Assembly: GCF_013346935.1 (NCBI RefSeq)
Contig: NZ_JAAEEB010000010.1
Span: 1-60,117, forward strand
Direction of reading: 5' to 3'
DNA: 60,117 bases
From: Lactobacillus melliventris
GTDB lineage: Bacteria > Bacillota > Bacilli > Lactobacillales > Lactobacillaceae
Shown here: positions 54,303-60,117 of the stretch, piece after piece
How positions within the stretch are numbered: position 1 is the first letter of the stretch
How the letters are laid out: each line of letters starts with the position of its first letter
Program-made: the position numbers and the translations under genes
The notes under the pieces: generated by a model
Seen by the model: the letters and a program-made list of their open reading frames with translations, nothing else
What the model was told of the DNA's origin: nothing
Database searches by the model: none

Positions 54303-55016
54303 TTAATGAAACCAGTGGACATGCTTATCAGTAAAAGCAAGTAAATCATTGGTTAAATACAAAATATATGTTAAGAACAATGTGAGATTAGCATCACCTT
54401 GAAAGGCAGTAACTCCCCATAAAATAATTGAAAAAATTCCTTGCACAGTCCAAAAGTAATACTGCTCGCGAAAATGCAACATACAAAGAAGCGAGCCGGT
54501 AATCCCTATTGCACCCGCAGTTGCATCAATTACAGGACGTGGACTAATAAAAATTTTAGTGTCCAACAGATAAAGTAAAGCTAAAACTATAGTAAAAAAG
54601 CTAACTGTCATAAGCCATTTTTTCAGCGTCAACCCATGAATATGTTTTTCCGTATCTTTAGACCATGACGATAACATTAAGACTGGCAGATCTAATAACA
54701 AAATATAAATAGTTTGCAAAATCACATTAGCGTAATTTTTCGCATAGACAGAAATTATAATATAAATTGCAGCGGAAACTAAACCCAAGATGCCGTTAAT
54801 TTGCCTAGCATTAGTAATAGCAAGGGTGCACGTAAAGCCCAAAATGGCAGCAATCATCGTTAACAAAGAAATTTGGGTGATGGGCGATGCCACAGTAGCA
54901 CCAATGATAATGCCTATTCCCAACATTAACAATAAATAGGTTTTAAAGCTCCAACCCCGCATTTGCTTAATATACCATCTTAATTTAAATATTTCAGCTC
55001 CTGGCTGAATTTTCAT
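54303..55016 (-). CDS. pnuC: Nicotinamide riboside/mononucleotide transporter
   Basis: A 237-residue PnuC-family facilitator with about seven hydrophobic segments. Characteristic segments are ILGFTCTLAITNARQINGILGLVSAAIYI and the C-terminal WTVQGIFSIILWGVTAF with conserved Trp and Gln. It imports an NAD precursor that is trapped by phosphorylation inside the cell. No NadR-type kinase is adjacent. Monocistronic. The 140 bp upstream hold no recognised site. Confidence 0.92.
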   Translation of the reverse strand: MKIQPGAEIFKLRWYIKQMRGWSFKTYLLLMLGIGIIIGATVASPITQISLLTMIAAILGFTCTLAITNARQINGILGLVSAAIYIIISVYAKNYANVILQTIYILLLDLPVLMLSSWSKDTEKHIHGLTLKKWLMTVSFFTIVLALLYLLDTKIFISPRPVIDATAGAIGITGSLLCMLHFREQYYFWTVQGIFSIILWGVTAFQGDANLTLFLTYILYLTNDLLAFTDKHVHWFH

Positions 55017-55160
55017 TCGACCTTCCTACCTTCTGCTTAAATTTAACAATGAAAAAAACATGTTTTCCATATTATCATAACTTTTAAGCAATTTTAAGAG
55101 ATTTGACTAGATGGCTAGGCAAATGATTATAGCCTTAGTAATTGGTATTTTGAAGCTTCA

Positions 55161-56321
55161 TTATTTCTGAGCCATTTTTGATATTGACCATTTTAGGAGA
55201 AAAGGCGAGACTACAGTGGTCATAATGATTGCTCCGATTACAGTTGAATAAGCCGCAGGTGCAAGTAAATGGTTGGTTAAGCCCATTTGCGCAACCACAA
55301 GAGCCATTTCACCGCGCGAAACCATTCCGGTTCCCACTAGTAATGCACTAGAATTACTAAAACCAGCAATTTTGGCTCCTAAACCAGCTCCCACCAATTT
55401 GGAAAAAACACTGCCAATTACTAAGACAAAAAACAAAATAAAGTCATTTAAAATACCTTTAATACTCATGTTTAAGCCAATACTAACAAAAAAGATAGGA
55501 ATAAAGCTGCTGTAGCCAATTACCGTAAAATTCTTTTTGAGAGTTTTTTGCGCTGAAGTACGATTCAATGCCAGTCCGGCAAAAAAGGCTCCAATCACGT
55601 TACTAAGACCTACCTTCTCAGCCCCCCAAGAAGCCAATACTACAATAATCATTGCCACTAATGTCTCCGGGACCGGCAGTGTCAGACGCTGACTTAAATT
55701 TATCAAACGGGGTATAACGTAAACACTAACAAAAACTAAAAGTATCAGGAATGCTGCTTGGGTCAGTAGGCTTAGAATTAAATCTTTACCCTTATTTGAG
55801 CCGGGTTCAGATACACCCGTCAGTCCACTAACAATACTCAATAGTAGTATTGAGAGCAGATCATCTGCTACTGCAGCGCCCAGAATTGTCATGCCCTCTT
55901 TTCCTTCTAAGCGCCCCATTTCCTGCAGAACCGCAACTGAAATCGAAACGGAGGTGGCTGAAAACGTTAAGCCTAAAAATAAACTTTTCGCTTGTGAAAA
56001 TGCGAAAATAATGCCAGTGACATAAGCAATAATGATTGGTACAATCATGCCAAATCCAGCCACCAATACACTGGGACGCAGTAACTTATTCAAAGTTTTC
56101 AGATCACTGTCAAGGCCAGCCAAAAACATTAAAAAAATCACACCAATATCGGAGAATACTTTTATAATTTCTGTAGGTTGCACAAGATTAAGAACTGCAG
56201 GACCAACTATTATTCCAGCCAGCAATTCACCAACAACTGCCGGCAATTTTAATCTGGCACTAAATTGTCCTCCAATTAACGTGGCTAATAAAATAACGCT
56301 CAGCATACCTAAAAACCTCAT
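55161..56321 (-). CDS. CPA2-family cation/proton antiporter
   Basis: A 386-residue membrane protein with about twelve helices. The ion-binding double Asp typical of electrogenic NapA-like exchangers is visible in LGAAVADDLLSILLLS near residue 150, and VVGELLAGIIVGP, IFLMFLAGLDSDL and VIGAFFAGLAL are family segments. No C-terminal TrkA-N (RCK) domain, so it is not a full KefB/C. I start at MRFLGML (56321), preceded by GGGAG, rather than the in-frame upstream ATG. Probable Na+/H+ antiport. Confidence 0.87.
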   Translation of the reverse strand: MRFLGMLSVILLATLIGGQFSARLKLPAVVGELLAGIIVGPAVLNLVQPTEIIKVFSDIGVIFLMFLAGLDSDLKTLNKLLRPSVLVAGFGMIVPIIIAYVTGIIFAFSQAKSLFLGLTFSATSVSISVAVLQEMGRLEGKEGMTILGAAVADDLLSILLLSIVSGLTGVSEPGSNKGKDLILSLLTQAAFLILLVFVSVYVIPRLINLSQRLTLPVPETLVAMIIVVLASWGAEKVGLSNVIGAFFAGLALNRTSAQKTLKKNFTVIGYSSFIPIFFVSIGLNMSIKGILNDFILFFVLVIGSVFSKLVGAGLGAKIAGFSNSSALLVGTGMVSRGEMALVVAQMGLTNHLLAPAAYSTVIGAIIMTTVVSPFLLKWSISKMAQK

Positions 56322-56462
56322 TTGCACTCCCACTTTCTCCAGCAAAAAAAGGCCTTCACAAATTGCTTTGGCAACCCAAACCAAAGAACAATTCTTGAAA
56401 GCCTTAAACTCCAACCAAAATATTTATAATATTAATATTCTACCATTTTTAACTTAAATTTT

Positions 56463-56786
56463 CTAAATTAAGCGTAGGACTGTTAAAGATATTATGCCTA
56501 CAATTACAATCACTAGCAAAGATTTACTAATAATTGCTGCTACCACAGTTGGTACCGAAGCAATTAAAAAATCTACTCTTACCTTGGGTAATTGTCCTGG
56601 TTGAGCTATGAATAAATTGCAAAACCACATAGTTGACATTATGACAATTGGCACAAATGATAAAAACTCAACTACCACTTTTGGTAAAGAAAATTTTTTT
56701 AATAGAAAAAAAGGCAGTACCCGGGATAACCAAGTTGCAATTCCACAACCGATAATTGTTAAATATATATAGTTAGAAGAAGACAC
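56463..56786 (-). CDS. azlD: AzlD-type branched-chain amino acid exporter subunit, copy 1
   Basis: A 107-residue protein with four hydrophobic helices, of the AzlD/LIV-E small-subunit family. WLSRVLPFFLLKKFSLPKVVVEFLSFVPIVIMS is the diagnostic segment. The start overlaps the azlC stop by 14 bp. It is nearly identical in layout to a second copy at 58684. The pair exports branched-chain amino acids or analogues. Confidence 0.92.
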   Translation of the reverse strand: MSSSNYIYLTIIGCGIATWLSRVLPFFLLKKFSLPKVVVEFLSFVPIVIMSTMWFCNLFIAQPGQLPKVRVDFLIASVPTVVAAIISKSLLVIVIVGIISLTVLRLI

Positions 56787-57480
56787 GTTTTATTACCATC
56801 CCTAATGTACATCCGATAAGCGTAACAACAATAATAACTAAATTGGCGGGCAAAAATATCGTTAAACCGTATGTTAACGCCAATGTCAATAAAACTACTA
56901 TTGCTTGCAGCAGCTTATCTAGATTTTTATCACCCTTTATTTGCAAATATAATAACCCAATAAACATTGCCACATTTGCAAAATCTAGTCCTAATTTTTG
57001 GGGATTTTTAATAAAATTGCCCAGCACCGCACCGATCATTGTTGCACTAACCCAGGCTGCATAAGAAATGATATTTTCGGTATTAAACCAGGTAAAATTC
57101 ATTTTCCCGTTTGTATAATTAATTTTATTCATAGCTAAAGCAAAGCTTTCATCAGTTAAAAGCGTACCAATTAAAACGCCCTTACCCAAACTATCTTTTT
57201 TAAAATAGGGCACAACAGTCGTACTCATTAAAATCATTCTTGAGTTGACCATAAATGCGGCAAAAATAATTGAACCTATTGGACTACCCACCGCCAGCAT
57301 ACTAACAGTAGTAAATTCCGCCGAGCCAGCGTACATAATAAGCGACATTAAAATTACAGTAATAGTCGAAAAACCAGTGGCTCGACCGATCACGCCAAAA
57401 GCAGTTGCAATTCCCAGATAACCACAAACAGTTGGAATAGTATCAGACACAGCAGCACGTTTTGATAATGAACTTCCCAT
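56773..57480 (-). CDS. azlC: AzlC-type branched-chain amino acid exporter subunit, copy 1
   Basis: A 235-residue large subunit of the LIV-E exporter family, with about seven helices. GYLGIATAFGVIGRATGFSTI, LIMYAGSAEFTTVSML, AAFMVNSRMILMSTTV and LLTDESFALAMNKINY are the conserved parts. It shares most residues with the copy at 58994, including the C-terminal IGCTLGMVIKRVFF. Overlaps azlD. Confidence 0.92.
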   Translation of the reverse strand: MGSSLSKRAAVSDTIPTVCGYLGIATAFGVIGRATGFSTITVILMSLIMYAGSAEFTTVSMLAVGSPIGSIIFAAFMVNSRMILMSTTVVPYFKKDSLGKGVLIGTLLTDESFALAMNKINYTNGKMNFTWFNTENIISYAAWVSATMIGAVLGNFIKNPQKLGLDFANVAMFIGLLYLQIKGDKNLDKLLQAIVVLLTLALTYGLTIFLPANLVIIVVTLIGCTLGMVIKRVFF

Positions 57481-57588
57481 ATAACACTTTCTTTAATCAT
57501 TAATACAAAATATTAATTAACCTAAATTCAAATATTCTGGTCTTTAATGCTAAAAAAGCCCATTCGTTTACATTTTAAAGGTCTGAAA

Positions 57589-57629
57589 TTAAAAAACTAG
57601 TGTACTTGTTAACAGCAACTAGTTTTTAT
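57589..57629 (-). terminator. Terminator of the CMD-family gene
   Basis: AAAAACTAGT and ACTAGTTTTT form the stem of a hairpin with a 16-base loop, 10 bp after the CMD stop, with a T run on the minus strand. Confidence 0.75.
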
Positions 57630-57636
57630 CATAACT

Positions 57637-58044
57637 TTATTCACTCTTATGAGACTTAGTGAAATCAATTCCGCGGTCTTTAAATACTTGTTTTGCAACA
57701 GTAATCGCATTCAGGACTTTAGGAAATCCAACATAGGGAATCGTTTGAATAAAGGTTTCAATTACCTCTTCAGGAGTTAAGCCAACATTTAAGGCGCCAT
57801 TAATATGAACATTCAATTGTGGTTCAGTGTCACCTTGCGTCAACAAAGTTGTGATAGTAATCATTTCTCTTTGCTTCAAATCTAAAACTTTCCGGTCATA
57901 GATGTCACCGAAAGCAAATTCAATAATGTAGCGCCCCACATCTTCTGATAAGCCAGCAAGTGAATCAATAACTGACTGCCCTCCTTCCCTGTCCACTTTC
58001 TCTAAATTTTCCAGACCCTTTTGATAGCGTTCATCGTTTGTCAT
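57637..58044 (-). CDS. Carboxymuconolactone decarboxylase (CMD) family protein
   Basis: A 135-residue protein of the gamma-CMD type. LDLKQREMITITTLLTQGDTEPQLNVHINGALNVGLTPEEVIE is the family core, with the conserved Glu and His. It has no CxxC pair, so it is not an AhpD-like alkylhydroperoxidase. I start at MTNDERYQ (58044), which has AAAAGGAG upstream. It is divergent from the MerR regulator at 58203, a common arrangement in which MerR controls the CMD gene. The true substrate is unknown. Confidence 0.88.
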   Translation of the reverse strand: MTNDERYQKGLENLEKVDREGGQSVIDSLAGLSEDVGRYIIEFAFGDIYDRKVLDLKQREMITITTLLTQGDTEPQLNVHINGALNVGLTPEEVIETFIQTIPYVGFPKVLNAITVAKQVFKDRGIDFTKSHKSE

Positions 58045-58202
58045 AGTTTTCTCCTTTTCATTTTGTTTTCTGATATTTAACAAGTTTCAGAATAATTGCT
58101 GGAGTATAGTCCATGTCAACTACTTTTCAAAAAATTTTGAAGTAATAAAATATGACGATATACTATTTATTGAAGTAAAAATTATTTTTGAAAGGAAATT
58201 AG

Positions 58203-58571
58203 ATGAAGTATTCAATTGGTCAATTTTCAGAACTTAGTGGTTTTTCAATTGACACATTACGCTATTATGAAAAGCAAAAATTACTTTTCCCGAAGCGAGA
58301 TGAGAACAATCGCCGGGTTTATAGCGAAAAAGATGTAGCTTGGATCAGTTTTATCTCACGCTTAAAAAAGACAGGCATGAGCATTAGAGAAATGCAAAAA
58401 TATGCCAAATTACGTTATGCGGGCGATCAAACTATCCCCGAAAGATTAGTTTTATTATTTAATCAATTAGATAATCTACATGAAGAAGAAAAGAAAATTG
58501 AAGATAATATTGAGTTTGTAGAACAAAAAATCAAAACCTACCTCAAGACAATTGGAGACTTAAAGGAATAA
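58203..58571 (+). CDS. MerR-family transcriptional regulator
   Basis: A 122-residue regulator. The N-terminal winged helix KYSIGQFSELSGFSIDTLRYYEKQKLL is a standard MerR DNA-binding domain. A coiled-coil dimerisation helix runs from about residue 78 to the end (LFNQLDNLHEEEKKIEDNI). There is no C-terminal sensor domain and no metal-binding Cys. AAAGGAAATTAG precedes the ATG. It probably acts on the shared promoter region (58045-58202) with the CMD gene and itself. Confidence 0.9.
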   Translation: MKYSIGQFSELSGFSIDTLRYYEKQKLLFPKRDENNRRVYSEKDVAWISFISRLKKTGMSIREMQKYAKLRYAGDQTIPERLVLLFNQLDNLHEEEKKIEDNIEFVEQKIKTYLKTIGDLKE

Positions 58572-58683
58572 GAGTGGGATTTTCATAAATTTCAATCTTA
58601 TCTTATTTAACTAATTTGGAAATAAAAATATGGCCTCCGAAATTGTCTTAATTTCTGGGATCATATAGTATTATAATCTGTTT

Positions 58684-59007
58684 TTAAATTAAACGCAGAA
58701 CCGCTAGGGAAATCATTCCCACTATCACAATGACTAATAGAGACTTACTAATGACTGCAGCTACAAAGGTTGGCAGGGATGCTAGAACATACTGCCAATT
58801 AAATTCAGGCAAGTGACCTGGCCTAGCGATAATTAAATTACTGAACCAGAGTGCAGCCATAATTACTATGGGAACAAAAGAAAGAAATTCAACCAACCTT
58901 GGCGGCAATGAGAATTTTTTTAATAAAACAAATGGTATCACTCTTGAAAGCAAAGTGGTCACTCCGCACAAAACAATCGTTATTAAGATATATTTAGAAG
59001 AAGACAT
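58684..59007 (-). CDS. azlD: AzlD-type branched-chain amino acid exporter subunit, copy 2
   Basis: A 107-residue small subunit, same length as copy 1 at 56463 and collinear over its whole length (LLSRVIPFVLLKKFSLP, VEFLSFVPIVIM, KSLLVIVIVGMISLAVLRLI). It overlaps the second azlC by 14 bp, exactly as in copy 1, so the pair was duplicated as a unit. Confidence 0.92.
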   Translation of the reverse strand: MSSSKYILITIVLCGVTTLLSRVIPFVLLKKFSLPPRLVEFLSFVPIVIMAALWFSNLIIARPGHLPEFNWQYVLASLPTFVAAVISKSLLVIVIVGMISLAVLRLI

Positions 59008-59701
59008 GTTTGAGCACCATTCCTAAACTGCAGCCGATCAAAGTAACAACTATTACTACTAAATTAGCGGGCAAAACAATGGTCAAAAAGTAGGTCAACG
59101 CAAAAGATATTAATATTACAATTATCTGCAATATCTTATTAAGATTTTTGTCACCCAGCACTTGCAAATAAAGTAGTCCGATAAACATCGCTACAATGGC
59201 AAAATCCAGTCCTAACTTTTTAGGATCTGTAATAAAGCCGCCCAATATTGCACCGAGAAGTGTTCCAGCTTGCCAAGTCAAATAAGAAATAATATTGACA
59301 GTATTAAACCAAGTAAAGTTTAATTTACCATTGGTGTAATTTATTTTATTCATACTAAGAGCAAAACTCTCATCGGTGAGGAAAGTTCCAATCAAAATAT
59401 TTCTTTTTAAATTTTCTTGTTTTAAATAGCCTGCGACAGTTGTGCTCATCAGGATTACTCGTGAATTAACTAAAAAAGCCGCTAATACAATTGAGGCTAT
59501 AGGACTACCCGCAACTAACATATTGAGAGTTGTCAGCTGAACCGATCCAGCGTAAATAATAAGGGACATTAAAGATACTTCGATGGTAGAAAAGCCACTT
59601 GCCTTACCAATAATTCCAAAAGCTACACTGATACCAATGTAGCCAAATATAGTAGGAAGTGCTTCTTTAATTGCTGCTTTTTTAGTTAGGTAACCGTCCA
59701 T
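58994..59701 (-). CDS. azlC: AzlC-type branched-chain amino acid exporter subunit, copy 2
   Basis: A 235-residue large subunit, the same length as copy 1. GYIGISVAFGIIGKASGFSTI, LIIYAGSVQLTTLNML, LTDESFALSMNKINYTNGK and IGCSLGMVLKHVFF align without gaps to the other copy. AAAGGGTG precedes the ATG. Substitutions are spread over the whole length, suggesting an old duplication. Confidence 0.92.
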   Translation of the reverse strand: MDGYLTKKAAIKEALPTIFGYIGISVAFGIIGKASGFSTIEVSLMSLIIYAGSVQLTTLNMLVAGSPIASIVLAAFLVNSRVILMSTTVAGYLKQENLKRNILIGTFLTDESFALSMNKINYTNGKLNFTWFNTVNIISYLTWQAGTLLGAILGGFITDPKKLGLDFAIVAMFIGLLYLQVLGDKNLNKILQIIVILISFALTYFLTIVLPANLVVIVVTLIGCSLGMVLKHVFF

Positions 59702-59873
59702 TGCTGCACCCTTTTCTGCAAGCTGTCTAAATAAAATATTAATTAAGTTAATTTTAAATTAATTTGTAGCTTAACATTTATTATTATTTTTTACAACAAC
59801 ATCTTTTGCATTGCACGATAGCTAAAAACTGCAGAATACTGACTATTACCCAGTTTTATGGATAAACAACAAG

Positions 59874-59901
59874 TTGAAAAAATTTTTAGATAAGGTATAA
59901 T
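59874..59901 (+). promoter_or_regulatory. Promoter of tRNA-Ser
   Basis: TTGAAA (59874-59879) and TATAAT (59896-59901) are 16 bp apart, 12 bp before the tRNA. Confidence 0.75.
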
Positions 59902-59913
59902 GTTATTCGTTAC

Positions 59914-60003
59914 GGAGAGTTGGCAGAGTGGTAATGCACCGGACTCGAAATCCGGCGAACCAAGTTTTTCCTTGGCGCGCAGGTTCAAATCCTGTACTCT
60001 CCT
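59914..60003 (+). tRNA. tRNA-Ser, anticodon CGA
   Basis: The acceptor stem GGAGAGT/ACTCTCC closes a class II tRNA. The anticodon stem CCGGA/TCCGG holds loop CTCGAAA, giving anticodon CGA (codon UCG). The long variable arm ACCAAG...CTTGG is typical of serine tRNAs, and the T arm is CAGGTTCAAATCCTG. CCA is not encoded. Confidence 0.93.
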
Positions 60004-60012
60004 TAAATTAAG

Positions 60013-60050
60013 TTAAAAAGCTTGTAATATCAGATATTACAAGCTTTTAT
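60013..60050 (+). terminator. Terminator of tRNA-Ser
   Basis: AAAAGCTTGTAATATC and GATATTACAAGCTTTT form a long perfect hairpin followed by ATT-rich DNA. Confidence 0.85.
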
Positions 60051-60057
60051 TATTCTT

Positions 60058-60080
60058 CCGCACGGCATTTACACGGCATA
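60058..60080. repeat. Short tandem repeat CACGGCAT after the tRNA
   Basis: CACGGCATTTA is followed directly by CACGGCATAAA: two 8-base copies at 11-base spacing, just downstream of a tRNA gene. GC-richer than the surroundings. It may be a trace of an integration boundary, but the window ends 37 bases later. Confidence 0.4.
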
Positions 60081-60085
60081 AAAAT

Positions 60086-60117
60086 AATAAAGAGCAATTT
60101 CCTAAATTGCTCTTTAT
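60086..60117. terminator. Hairpin at the window edge, probable terminator of a gene outside
   Basis: AATAAAGAGCAATTT and AAATTGCTCTTTAT form a hairpin around CCT at the last bases of the window. Direction cannot be judged, since the neighbouring gene is not visible. Confidence 0.6.

Noticed and set aside
59791..59988. 65-codon minus-strand frame
   Set aside because: It runs antisense through the tRNA-Ser gene, so it is a chance frame.
1..60117. CRISPR array, phage genes, toxin-antitoxin or restriction systems
   Set aside because: I looked for regularly spaced repeats and for the usual protein motifs and saw none in this window.

Overview
The window is AT-rich, low-GC Gram-positive DNA and almost certainly chromosomal DNA of a Lactobacillus (Lactobacillaceae). 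The support is: a secreted protein with SLAP (S-layer associated) domains, PTS-centred sugar metabolism, a citrate lyase cluster, three T-box leaders, strong AGGAGG-type ribosome sites, and the prmA-(membrane protein)-rel-dtd-hisS-aspS gene order typical of lactobacilli. Species cannot be fixed from the sequence. Most genes lie on the minus strand.

Layout. 1-4660: a decaying hexuronate cluster with a partial gene at the left edge, an MFS carrier, intact glucuronate isomerase uxaC, and a clearly broken fructuronate reductase (uxuB) behind an intact promoter/operator. 5034-6163: a frameshifted IS30-type element separating msrB from what looks like its own terminator. 6187-9079: msrB, a class I aminotransferase, thiol peroxidase and a NUDIX hydrolase. 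9154-17171: one long minus-strand operon: PRD regulator, detached EIIA domain, class II ketose-phosphate aldolase, fructose-type PTS EIIA/EIIB/EIIC, DUF4432 epimerase-like protein, D-lyxose isomerase and xylulokinase. This is a complete but substrate-unknown sugar route. 17338-24787: aspS, hisS (T-box), dtd, rel, a membrane protein and prmA. 24851-38037: a YbaK deacylase and then a citrate-to-succinate module. 38223-45000: CopB ATPase, BrnQ (T-box), CutC, an Ntn asparaginase and an aquaglyceroporin. 45242-47204: PTS-dependent dihydroxyacetone kinase. 47374-50064: nitroreductase, SLAP protein, GT8 glycosyltransferase and HU. 50127-53050: methionine ABC importer under a T-box. 53098-56321: small membrane protein, DHFR, TipAS-domain protein, PnuC and a cation/proton antiporter. 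56463-59701: two copies of azlCD flanking a CMD-family protein and a divergent MerR regulator. 59914-60003: tRNA-Ser(CGA).

The most coherent story is the citrate module. A DASS antiporter, citrate lyase with its ligase and CitX, a lactate-dehydrogenase-fold enzyme carrying the malate-type Arg at the specificity position, class II fumarase and a soluble FAD fumarate reductase together make citrate -> oxaloacetate -> malate -> fumarate -> succinate. An RraA-family protein may add an oxaloacetate decarboxylase branch. A SorC-family (CitI-like) regulator sits at the end. An AT-rich element recurs just upstream of the promoters of both operons and of the regulator gene. The most likely undescribed piece is the lyxose-isomerase/PTS/aldolase operon, which mixes phosphorylated-sugar and free-sugar enzymes.

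All functional calls come from reading motifs and context; no database search was run.
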